From NCBI GenBank assembly GCA_035506135.1, contig DATJPY010000055.1, positions 1 to 56,653 of the forward strand: a DNA stretch of 56,653 nt. The letters are read 5' to 3'. The translations under genes and the position numbers were made by a program. Shown here piece after piece: positions 44,518 through 52,435 of the stretch. This DNA is from DATJPY01 sp035506135 (GTDB taxonomy: Bacteria; Myxococcota_A; UBA9160; PR03). The notes beneath the pieces are model-generated. The model had not been told where the DNA came from, made no database searches, and worked only from the letters and a program-made list of their open reading frames with translations. The stretch's first letter is position 1; every line of letters begins with the position of its first letter.

Positions 44518-46905
44518 ATGCCGGAGCAGGTGCAGGCCGCCGCGCTGCTCGCGCTGGTCGGCGGGGTGGCGCTGCTCGCGCTCGGCGTGTGGATCGCCGT
44601 GCGCCGGCTCGAGCTCGTCGTCGGGCGGCCGCGCGGCGTGCTGGCGGTGCTGCTCGCGCTGTCGCTGCTCGCAGCGGCGGCCCTGGTCCAGCTGCGGCCG
44701 CTCGGCCTGCGCCTCCAGCTCGACCCCTCGACCGAGTCGCTGCTGCCGGCGCACGACCCCGCGCGGCCCGTCTACGAGCAGGCGATCCGCGAGTTCGGCG
44801 ACGACGAGATCTTCGCGATCGCGATGGAGACTTCGGACGGCGTCTTCACGCAGGCGAACCTCACCACCCTGAAGGGCGTCCACGAGGCGATCGCGCGGCT
44901 GCCCGGGGTGCGGCGCGTCCAGAGCCTGGCCGACGTGGTGACCTTCCACTACGACGCGGAGGCGGACTGGATCGACGTCGGGCGCCTCTTCGACGAGGTG
45001 CCGGCAGACGCCGCGGCGCTCGCGGCGCTGCGCGCGCGCGCGCTCGCCGATCCGCTGCTTCGGCGCACCGTGATCTCCGAGGACGGGCGCACCGCGGGGA
45101 TCTCGGTGCGCTTCGTCAAGATGACCGACCGCCAGTTCATCGACTCCGGGCTCGACCAGCGCATCGCCCGCCTGCTCGCCGACGCGCGCCAGCCCGGGAT
45201 CCAATTCCACATCGCCGGCCGCCCCCACGCGAAGGCCAGCGTGTACCGCGGCATGGTGCGGGATCTCGCGGCGCTGATCCCGCTCTCCGTGCTGGTGCAG
45301 GCGTTGGTGCTGGCGGTGGCGACCGGAACCCGACGCGGGGTGGTGCTGCCGCTCGCCAACGTGCTGGTGGGCATCGGCTGGACCTTCGGGGTGATGGCGG
45401 CGTTCGGCCGCCCGCTCACGGTGCTCTCCTGCATGCTCGGCCCCGAGCTGATCGCCATCGGCAGCGTCTTCGGCATCCATCTGCTGGCCGGCTTCGACGA
45501 GGAGCGGCGCGGACCCGGCGACGCGCGCGAGATCGTCGCGCGCACGCTCGAGCACGAGCGGCTGGCGATCGCGCTCTCCTCCGCGACGACCCAGATCGGC
45601 TTCGGCTCGCTCTGCTTCACCGACGTCCCGGCCATCTTCGAGTTCGGCGCCTTCGCCGTGTTCGGCGTCGGCGCCGTCACCTTCCTGGCGCTCACGGGGT
45701 TGCCCGCGGTTCTGGTGCTGCTGCCGCCGCGGCGCGACGTCTCGGCGCTGCCGGAGCGGATGGCGCGCTGGAGCGAGCGCTACGGCCTCGCGATCGAGCG
45801 CGGCCTCGCGGCGATCCACGCCGCGAGCGCGCGGCACTCCGGGCGCGCCATCCTCGCCGGCGCGGTGGCGGGGGCGGTGGCGGTCGCGGCGATCCCGAAC
45901 ATCGTGATCGACACCGACTACCTCTCGTTCTTCGGCAAGCGCTCGCAGGTGCGGCGGGACTTCGAGGCGGTCGACCGGCTGCTCGCCGGCGCAATCCCGA
46001 TCTACGTGGTGGCGTCGGGCTCCGGGCCCGGGACGTTCCGCGAGCCGGAGGCGCTGCGCGCGCTCGAGCGGCTGCAGGCGCACATCGACCGCCTGCCCGG
46101 CGTCTCGCGCACGCTCTCGATGGTGGACTTCCTGCGCGAGATGAACCGCGCCCTCGAGCGCGACGCGCCGGGGTCGGCGCGCATCCCGGACGACCGCGCC
46201 GCGGTGACCGAGATGCTCCAGCTCGCGCCGAAGGACGAGATGGAGCGCTTCGTCAACATCAACGCGAGCCGCGCCAACCTGATCGTGCGCACCGGCGCCG
46301 TCGGCTCGGCGGCGATCCGCACGCTCACGGCGGCGATCGAGGACGCGATCCGCGCCGAGCTGCCGGAGGGCCTGTCGGCGGCGCCCACCGCCAACGCCAT
46401 CCTGCTGGCGCGCGGCGACGACTCGATCGCGAACTCGCAGCTCCAGTCGATCACCGGCGCCGCCACCACGATCTTCCTGCTCGTCACCGTGGCGCTGCGC
46501 TCGCTCAAGCTCGGCGTGATCGCCATGATCCCCAACGTGCTCCCGGTCGCCATGTACTTCGGGCTGCTCGGGCTCGGCGTCGCGCCGCTCTCGCTGCCGA
46601 CCAGCCTGATCGGGGCGGTTGCGCTCGGCATCGCCGTCGACGACACCGTGCACTTCCTGGTCCGCTACCGGCGCGAGCGACACGCCGGACTCGCGCCCGC
46701 CGAGGCGGCGCGCATCACGGGCCTGCGCGTCGGCACGCCGATCGCGACGACGGCGATCATGTTGACCGCCGGCTTCGGCACGATCGCGCTGTCGAGCTTC
46801 GCCACGCTGCGCCAGTTCGGGCTGCTCTTCGCCGCGACCGTCGTGATCTGCCTGGCCGCCGAGCTCGTGCTGATGCCGGCGCTGCTGGTGCGCACCCGGG
46901 CGTGA
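44518..46905 (+). CDS. MMPL/RND-superfamily membrane transporter
   Basis: This 795-residue protein belongs to the MMPL-type RND superfamily that exports lipids or other hydrophobic molecules. A helix at the N-terminus precedes a periplasmic domain starting LQLDPSTESLLPAHDPARPV (about residue 66, typical). A first helix block follows (about residues 255-415: LSVLVQALVLAVATGTRRG, FGVGAVTFLALTGLPAVLVL), then a second periplasmic domain and a last helix block with GIAVDDTVHFLVRYRRERHAG (the RND motif) near residues 705-725. ATG at 44518 has a purine-rich site upstream. It ends 3 nt before the stop of the convergent LolA-like gene, the sort of partner MMPL pumps are often encoded next to. Confidence 0.92.
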   Translation: MPEQVQAAALLALVGGVALLALGVWIAVRRLELVVGRPRGVLAVLLALSLLAAAALVQLRPLGLRLQLDPSTESLLPAHDPARPVYEQAIREFGDDEIFAIAMETSDGVFTQANLTTLKGVHEAIARLPGVRRVQSLADVVTFHYDAEADWIDVGRLFDEVPADAAALAALRARALADPLLRRTVISEDGRTAGISVRFVKMTDRQFIDSGLDQRIARLLADARQPGIQFHIAGRPHAKASVYRGMVRDLAALIPLSVLVQALVLAVATGTRRGVVLPLANVLVGIGWTFGVMAAFGRPLTVLSCMLGPELIAIGSVFGIHLLAGFDEERRGPGDAREIVARTLEHERLAIALSSATTQIGFGSLCFTDVPAIFEFGAFAVFGVGAVTFLALTGLPAVLVLLPPRRDVSALPERMARWSERYGLAIERGLAAIHAASARHSGRAILAGAVAGAVAVAAIPNIVIDTDYLSFFGKRSQVRRDFEAVDRLLAGAIPIYVVASGSGPGTFREPEALRALERLQAHIDRLPGVSRTLSMVDFLREMNRALERDAPGSARIPDDRAAVTEMLQLAPKDEMERFVNINASRANLIVRTGAVGSAAIRTLTAAIEDAIRAELPEGLSAAPTANAILLARGDDSIANSQLQSITGAATTIFLLVTVALRSLKLGVIAMIPNVLPVAMYFGLLGLGVAPLSLPTSLIGAVALGIAVDDTVHFLVRYRRERHAGLAPAEAARITGLRVGTPIATTAIMLTAGFGTIALSSFATLRQFGLLFAATVVICLAAELVLMPALLVRTRA

Positions 46906-46908
46906 GTC

Positions 46909-47766
46909 TCAGTGCTGCTCCAGGCGGTGGGGGTCGAACTCGGCGTCCTCGATCAACGGGTTCGGCGCCAGCTCCTCGATCACGATGTAGGTGTAGCTGT
47001 CGTTCGGGCGGTCCCTCATCTCGACCCGCATCGGCACCCACACCCCGTCGAAGCTGCGCACCTCCGCGCTCGGCGCGTCGAGCTCCTTCACCTGCACGCC
47101 CGCCTCGTCCCAGTACAGCGTCTTCAGCACCACCGAGCGCTCGCGGTCGACCCAGCTCCGGAAGCGCGAGTACTGCGAACGCGCGTCGGGCCGCGGCGTC
47201 ACCTCGATCACGTAGGTCGGCCGTCCATCGACGACGTCATCGGGGAGCCGCTGGTAGGTCGCGTCCTCGAGCTCCCGCGGCACCACGTCCTCGAAGCTGA
47301 AGTCGCTGCCCAGCACCGGCTCGCCGCGCAGGTTGACCCGCTGCACGCGGCGCCGGCTGTTCAGGTACATGAACTGGTCGTCGGGCTCGGCCTCGTTGTT
47401 GATGATCAGGTAGGCCGAGGAGCGCAGGTCGAACGGGTAGGTGTATCGGATCACCGCCTTCGAGAGGACGCCCTTGCGCGGAGGCCCTTCGCCGTCGCGG
47501 AAGCTCCGCCAGGTCACGAGCATGCGCGACTCCTGCTCGTTGCCCGCCCGATCGCCGGAGACCAGGCGGGTGCGCTGGCGGAACGAGTGGAAGCGGTTGT
47601 TCACGACCCGCTCGTAGATGTCGCGTCCGCTCGGGCCGTCCGGGGCCGCCGCCGCGGCCGGAACGGGCGCCGCGGCCGCGTCGCCCTGGGCGGCGGCCTG
47701 CGTCGCGGCGCAGAGGCAGGCGACCAGCGCGAGGCAGGACCCGAGGACGGCGGGGGCGCGGCGCAA
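46909..47766 (-). CDS. LolA-like outer-membrane lipoprotein-sorting protein
   Basis: This 285-residue exported protein has a signal peptide (LGSCLALVACLCAATQAAA) and a LolA/LppX-like beta-sheet domain: VTWRSFRDGEGPPRKGVLSKAV (in part), then YTYPFDLRSSAYLIINNEAE and FMYLNSRRRVQRVNLRGEPV. This subgroup (outer membrane lipoprotein-sorting protein family) occurs next to MMPL/RND transporters, suggesting it carries lipid through the periplasm. The start is TTG at 47766. It is convergent with the MMPL gene and divergent from phoB. A Pro/Ala-rich linker follows the signal. Substrate unknown. Confidence 0.88.
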   Translation of the reverse strand: MRRAPAVLGSCLALVACLCAATQAAAQGDAAAAPVPAAAAAPDGPSGRDIYERVVNNRFHSFRQRTRLVSGDRAGNEQESRMLVTWRSFRDGEGPPRKGVLSKAVIRYTYPFDLRSSAYLIINNEAEPDDQFMYLNSRRRVQRVNLRGEPVLGSDFSFEDVVPRELEDATYQRLPDDVVDGRPTYVIEVTPRPDARSQYSRFRSWVDRERSVVLKTLYWDEAGVQVKELDAPSAEVRSFDGVWVPMRVEMRDRPNDSYTYIVIEELAPNPLIEDAEFDPHRLEQH

Positions 47767-47934
47767 TCGGGGGCTCCAGCGGCAGGCGCGGGCAATCTAT
47801 CGCATGCCGGGCCTGCCGGCCCCGGAGGGCGGAGGCGGGCTCGTGTGACCCGGCCGCGGAGAGCGCGCGACGATCGCGTGACGGCGGCGCGAAGCGCTCG
47901 CGGGGCGGAGGCCGCGGGTTAACCTGTCGGGCCG

Positions 47935-48615
47935 ATGGCCACCCGCATCCTGGTCGTCGACGACGAGCCCGACCTGCTCGATCTGGTCCGGCTGAGCCTG
48001 GCCGAGGCGGGCTTCGCGGTCGAGACCGCCGGCTCCGGCGCGCAGGCGCTCGAGCTGCTGCGCCGCGCCGCCCCGGACCTGGTGGTGCTCGACCTGATGC
48101 TGCCCGACATGCCCGGCACCGAGGTGTGTCGATTCATCCGCAGCCGGCCCGAGACGGCCGAGGTCCTGGTCCTGATGCTGACGGCGAAGTCCGAGGAGGT
48201 CGACCGCATCGTCGGCTTCGAGCTCGGCGCCGACGACTACGTCACGAAGCCCTTCAGCCCGCGCGAGCTCGTGCTCCGCGTGCGCGCGCTGCTGCGGCGC
48301 CGCGCCGGAACCGGCGGCGAGCGCAACCTGCTCGAGCGCGACGACGTGCGGGTGGATCTCGACCGGCACCGCTGCTGGGTCGGCGGCGAGGAGATCGGCC
48401 TCACCGCCAAGGAGTTCCAGCTCCTCGCCACCCTGATGCGGCGCCCCGGCCGCGTGCTGACCCGCGAGCGCCTGCTCGACGAGATCTGGGGATCCGACGT
48501 CACCGTCACCATGCGCACGATCGACACCCACCTGAAGCGCCTGCGCGAGAAGCTGGGCCGCGGCGGGGACCTGATCGAGACCGTGCGCGGTGTCGGGTAC
48601 CGCTTCTCGGACTAA
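47935..48615 (+). CDS. phoB: Phosphate-regulon response regulator PhoB
   Basis: This 226-residue OmpR-family regulator has phospho-acceptor Asp53 in LVVLDLMLPDMPG, acidic pocket VVDDE and Lys105 in YVTKPFSPREL. The DNA-binding winged helix ends with TIDTHLKRLREKLGRGG and ETVRGVGYRF. The identification as PhoB rests on sequence plus the adjacent PAS-kinase and the pst genes just downstream. It would bind Pho boxes such as the one between pstS and phoU. ATG at 47935 lies in a GC-rich leader without a clear Shine-Dalgarno. It is followed 9 nt later by phoR. Confidence 0.93.
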   Translation: MATRILVVDDEPDLLDLVRLSLAEAGFAVETAGSGAQALELLRRAAPDLVVLDLMLPDMPGTEVCRFIRSRPETAEVLVLMLTAKSEEVDRIVGFELGADDYVTKPFSPRELVLRVRALLRRRAGTGGERNLLERDDVRVDLDRHRCWVGGEEIGLTAKEFQLLATLMRRPGRVLTRERLLDEIWGSDVTVTMRTIDTHLKRLREKLGRGGDLIETVRGVGYRFSD

Positions 48616-48624
48616 GCTCTTCGG

Positions 48625-49878
48625 GTGGACGGCTTGCTGTGGCTGGGGCTCGCCGCGGTCGTCGCGGCCGCCGCCTGGATCGGTCGGCGCAGCGCGCGCC
48701 GTCCGCTCGAGGCCGTGCGGCGGCAGGCCGAGCGGCTGGCCGCGGGCGACCTCGACGCGCGGCTTCCGGGCACGTGGGGCGGCGCGCTGCGGGGCGTCGC
48801 GGCGGCGCAGAACCAGATGGCCGACGCGCTGACGCAGCGGCTGCGCGAGAGCGAGGCGCAGCGCGCGAGGCTCGAGGCCGTGCTCACGGCGATGGAGGAG
48901 GCCGTCCTGGCGGTCGACGCCGACGAGCGGGTCCTCCTCGCCAACCCGGGCCTGCGCGAGCTCTTCGGCGCGCCGGGCCCACCCGAGGGACGCCCGCTGC
49001 TCGAGACGGTCCGCCACACCGAGGTGGTGGAGGCGCTGCGGGCCGCGCTGCACAAGGGCGAGTCGCAGGTGCGCGAGGCCGCGATCGGTCCGGTCGCGGC
49101 GAGGCGCGTGCGGCTGCACGTCGCGCCCTTCGCGCAGCCGGGCGGCCGGCCGGGCGCCGTGGCCGTCTTCCACGACGTCACCGAGCTGCGCCGCGTCGAG
49201 GCGATCCGCCGCGACTTCGTCGCCAACGCGTCGCACGAGCTGAAGACGCCGCTCACCGCGATCCGCGGCTTCGCCGAGCGGCTGGCGGACGCGCCGCCCG
49301 CGGATCCGCGCGCGGTGCAGTCGATCGAGGTGATCCTGGCCAACGCACGGCGGCTCGAGGCCCTGATCGAGGACCTGCTCGAGCTCTCGCGCATCGAGGG
49401 CGGCAGCGCGCCGCTGCGCATCGAGCCGGTCGACGCCGCCGAGCTGGCGCGCCGGCTGCTGCGAGACCTCGAGCCGCGCCTGCGCGCGGGCGAGCTCATG
49501 GCCGAGGTGCAGTCGTCCTGCGACGGCCGCGCCCTGGCGGATCGCCGCGCGCTCGAGCACGTGCTCGCGAACCTGCTCGACAACGCGATCAAGTACACGC
49601 CCTCGGGCGGCCGCGTCTCGGTGCGGCTGCGCGCGGCGCCCGACGCGCGGCTGCGCATCGAGGTGGAGGACACCGGCATCGGCATCCCGCCGCGCGACCT
49701 GCCGCGCATCTTCGAGCGCTTCTACCGGGTCGACCCGGGGCGCTCGCGCGCGCTGGGCGGCACCGGCCTCGGCCTCGCGATCGTCAAGCACTGGATGCAG
49801 GCGCTCGGCGGGCAGGTCGGCGTCGAGAGCCAGCCCGGCCACGGCTCGTGCTTCTGGCTCGAGCTGCCAAGCCACTGA
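48625..49878 (+). CDS. phoR: Phosphate-regulon sensor kinase PhoR
   Basis: This 417-residue kinase has one N-terminal helix (residues 3-20), a HAMP-like linker, a PAS domain (AVLTAMEEAVLAVDADERVLLAN, in part, residues 85-170) and HisKA with His204 in NASHELKTPLTA. The HATPase has NLLDNAIKYTP and GLGLAIVKHWM. Only one membrane helix and no periplasmic domain is typical of PhoR, which senses through the Pst/PhoU complex. GTG at 48625. The stop TGA at 49876-49878 coincides with the first bases of palindromic repeat copy C (TGACTTCGCTCG), so the end may have been set by the repeat. Confidence 0.93.
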   Translation: MDGLLWLGLAAVVAAAAWIGRRSARRPLEAVRRQAERLAAGDLDARLPGTWGGALRGVAAAQNQMADALTQRLRESEAQRARLEAVLTAMEEAVLAVDADERVLLANPGLRELFGAPGPPEGRPLLETVRHTEVVEALRAALHKGESQVREAAIGPVAARRVRLHVAPFAQPGGRPGAVAVFHDVTELRRVEAIRRDFVANASHELKTPLTAIRGFAERLADAPPADPRAVQSIEVILANARRLEALIEDLLELSRIEGGSAPLRIEPVDAAELARRLLRDLEPRLRAGELMAEVQSSCDGRALADRRALEHVLANLLDNAIKYTPSGGRVSVRLRAAPDARLRIEVEDTGIGIPPRDLPRIFERFYRVDPGRSRALGGTGLGLAIVKHWMQALGGQVGVESQPGHGSCFWLELPSH

Positions 49879-49964
49879 CTTCGCTCGCCTTCGGCTCGCT
49901 GCGCGCGCCCGCTGTGCGGGCGCTGGCCGATGATCCAGGCGATCGATTTGCCTCGGAGGCGACG
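49876..49964 (+). repeat. Palindromic repeat copy C, at the phoR stop
   Basis: About 89 bp: TGACTTCGCTCG, CTCGCTGCGCGC, hairpin GCGCCCGC-TGT-GCGGGCGC (49905-49923), then GATCCAGGCGATCG and TTGCCTCGGAGGCGACG. The left GTTGCTGAGCTGCAG module is absent. It fills the gap between the convergent phoR and pstB genes; phoR ends in the repeat's own TGA. Confidence 0.88.
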
Positions 49965-49974
49965 AGCGCGCAGC

Positions 49975-50793
49975 TCAGCCGAAGCGGCCGGTGATGTAGT
50001 CCTGCGTGCGCTGCTCGCGCGGCTTGACGAAGATGGCCGAGGTCTCGCCGAACTCGATCAGCTGGCCGAGGTAGAGGAACGCCGTGTAGTCCGACACGCG
50101 CGCGGCCTGCTGCATGTTGTGGGTGACGATGGCGATGGTGTAGCTGTCGCGCAGGTCGAGCAGCAGCTCCTCGATCTTGGCGGTGGCGCCCGGGTCGAGC
50201 GCCGAGCACGGCTCGTCGAGCAGCAGCACCTCGGGCTCGACGGCCAGCGCGCGCGCGATGCAGAGGCGCTGCTGCTGGCCGCCCGAGAGCTGCAGTGCGC
50301 CGTCGTGGAGGCGGTCCTTCACCTCCTCCCACAGCGCCGACCCGCGAAGCGCGCGCTCGACGATCTCGTCGAGCTCCGAGCGCCGCCGCACCCCGTGGAT
50401 GCGGGGCCCGTAGGCGACGTTCTCGTAGATCGACTTGGGGAACGGGTTGGAGCGCTGGAACACCATCCCGATGCGCTTGCGGAGCGCGTTCACGTCGAGC
50501 GAGGGATCGAAGACGTCGAGCCCGCTGAAGCGCACCGTGCCCTCGACCCGCACGCCGTCGATCAGCTCGTTCATGCGGTTGAGACAGCGCAGCAGCGTCG
50601 ACTTGCCGCAGCCGGAGGGACCGATGAACGCGGTGATGCGGCGCTCGGGAATGTCGAGCGAGACGCCGTCGAGCGCGAGCGATTCGCCGTACCAGACCGA
50701 CAGGCGGTCGACGCGCAGCGCCGGCTTCTCGATGACGAGATCGCCGGCGGGATGCGCCGGCGGAGCGGGGCGGCTCTCGAGCTCTGCCGACAT
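49975..50793 (-). CDS. pstB: Phosphate ABC transporter ATP-binding protein PstB
   Basis: This ATPase of about 272 residues powers high-affinity phosphate uptake. Walker A is GPSGCGKST, the signature LSGGQQQRLCIARAL, Walker B VLLLDEPCSALDP, with the family-specific NELIDGVRVEG and RSNPFPKSIYENVAYGPRIHG. ATG at 50793 is preferred; GTG at 50811 would overlap pstA by 11 nt. It is the last gene of the leftward pstSCAB set. Its end faces phoR across repeat copy C. Confidence 0.96.
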   Translation of the reverse strand: MSAELESRPAPPAHPAGDLVIEKPALRVDRLSVWYGESLALDGVSLDIPERRITAFIGPSGCGKSTLLRCLNRMNELIDGVRVEGTVRFSGLDVFDPSLDVNALRKRIGMVFQRSNPFPKSIYENVAYGPRIHGVRRRSELDEIVERALRGSALWEEVKDRLHDGALQLSGGQQQRLCIARALAVEPEVLLLDEPCSALDPGATAKIEELLLDLRDSYTIAIVTHNMQQAARVSDYTAFLYLGQLIEFGETSAIFVKPREQRTQDYITGRFG

Positions 50794-50800
50794 CGATGCG

Positions 50801-52435
50801 CTAGAAGCCACGTCCCGCCAGGCGCCCGCGCAGCCGGTTGCGGAGCAGGATGGCGGTCAGGTTCAGCGTCACGACGATCGCGATCAGGAGCGCGGTCGTG
50901 GCGAACACGAGCGGCACCGCGGCCTCCACATTCGGGCTCTGGAACCCGACGTCGTAGATGTGGAAGCCGAGGTGCATGAACTTGCGCTCCAGGTGCAGGA
51001 AGGGCGGGTGCTGATCGACGGGAAGCGCCGGGGCCAGCTTCACCATACCGACGATCATCAGCGGCGCCACCTCGCCGGCGGCGCGCGCCATCGCGAGGAT
51101 CAGGCCGGTCAGCAGGCCGGGCGCAGCAGCCGGCAGCACGACGCGCAGCAGGGTCTCGAGCTGCGTCGCGCCGAGCGCGCGCGAGCCCTGGCGCACGCCC
51201 TGCGGCACCGCGGCGAGGCCTTCCTCGGTCGCGACGATCACCACCGGGACGGTGAGCAGCGCGAGCGTCAGGCTGGCCCAGAGGATGCCCCCGGTGCCGA
51301 AGGTCGGCGTGGGCAGCGAATCGGCAAAGAACCAGCGGTCGATCGCGCCGCCGACGCCGTACACGAAGAAGCCGAGCCCGAACACGCCGAAGACGATCGA
51401 CGGCACGCCCGCCAGGTTGTTGACCGCGATCCGCGCGGCGCGCACGGCCAGCCCGTCGCGCGCGTACTCCTGCAGCAGGATGGCGGCCAGCACGCCGAAC
51501 GGCACCACGAAGATCGACATCAGGAACACCATCATCACCGTGCCGAACAGCGCCGGGAAGATCCCGCCCTCGGTGTTCGCCTCGCGCGGCTCGCCCGTGA
51601 CGAACTCGCCGATGCGCGCCGCATAGAGCGCGATGCGTCCGCCCAGGCCGAGCGCGTTCGGGCTCGCGGCGCGCACGATCTCGCCGAGCGGGACCGCGTG
51701 CCGCGTGCCGTCCGCGGTCGCCATCACGAGCTCCCCCTGCGCGAGCTCGCCGCGCAGCGCCTCGAGCCGCGCGCCCTCCTCCCGATAGCGAGCCTCGAGC
51801 GCCGCCTTGCGCTGCTCCAGCTCGGCCTCGCGGCGGCCCCGCTCGGGCTCGGGCGGCGGGGCGAGCTCGAGCCGCCGCCCCGCGAGGCGGATCTGCTCGA
51901 GCTCGTAGTTGAGGTCGCCGATCGGACCCTTCTCGATGCCGTGGATGCGCTCCCGCAGCGCCTGCTTCTCGCGCTGCAGGTCGGGGAGGGCGGCCGCCAC
52001 CGCGGCGGGACCGGATGCCGCGACGCGATCGCCGACGCGCACCTCGACCGGCGTGCCGAAGAAGGGCCCCCACTCGAGGCGCTCGAGCAGCATCGCGTCG
52101 CGCGGGGTCTCGCGCGAGGCGATGCGAGCCTCGTCCAGCCACACGAAGTCGGCGCCGCCGAGATCGCGGTTGGCGACGCGCACCCGGATGCGCGTGGCGC
52201 CGGTTCGCTTGCCGGTGGCGAGGTCGGGGATCTCCTCGCGCTCGTGCACCTCGCCCAGCCAGCGGCTGCCGTCGTCGAGCTGCAGCGCGACCAACGGGCG
52301 CGGCCAGAACGCCGACGCGCCCCGCCACCCGACCAGCACGAGCAGGCTCGCGATCAGGAGCAGGTCGATGGCCAGCGCGGCCGCCGTGACCCAGGTCCCG
52401 GCAGCGGCCAGCGCGGCGCGGCTACGGGCCTGCAC
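50801..52435 (-). CDS. pstA: Phosphate ABC transporter permease PstA, with large extracytoplasmic insert
   Basis: This 544-residue PstA has a first helix near residues 20-40, then about 240 residues not in the short PstA form, and the permease core. The insert has a beta-rich part (DGSRWLGEVHEREEIPDL, RVRVANRDLGG) and a charged coiled coil (residues about 135-235: REKQALRERIHGIEKG, ERGRREAELEQRKAALEA). The core has the EAA-like loop GSRALGATQLETLLRVVLP and a GEVAPLMIVGM block. The start GTG at 52435 shares its first base with the pstC stop (TAGTG), so the two are coupled. Long PstA forms are known in some Proteobacteria. Confidence 0.93.
   Translation of the reverse strand: MQARSRAALAAAGTWVTAAALAIDLLLIASLLVLVGWRGASAFWPRPLVALQLDDGSRWLGEVHEREEIPDLATGKRTGATRIRVRVANRDLGGADFVWLDEARIASRETPRDAMLLERLEWGPFFGTPVEVRVGDRVAASGPAAVAAALPDLQREKQALRERIHGIEKGPIGDLNYELEQIRLAGRRLELAPPPEPERGRREAELEQRKAALEARYREEGARLEALRGELAQGELVMATADGTRHAVPLGEIVRAASPNALGLGGRIALYAARIGEFVTGEPREANTEGGIFPALFGTVMMVFLMSIFVVPFGVLAAILLQEYARDGLAVRAARIAVNNLAGVPSIVFGVFGLGFFVYGVGGAIDRWFFADSLPTPTFGTGGILWASLTLALLTVPVVIVATEEGLAAVPQGVRQGSRALGATQLETLLRVVLPAAAPGLLTGLILAMARAAGEVAPLMIVGMVKLAPALPVDQHPPFLHLERKFMHLGFHIYDVGFQSPNVEAAVPLVFATTALLIAIVVTLNLTAILLRNRLRGRLAGRGF

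Noticed and set aside
47767..47934. Pho box upstream of phoB
   Set aside because: Single GTGAC-like words occur (about 47850 and 47878), but not as an 11-bp-spaced pair, so autoregulation of phoB cannot be claimed.
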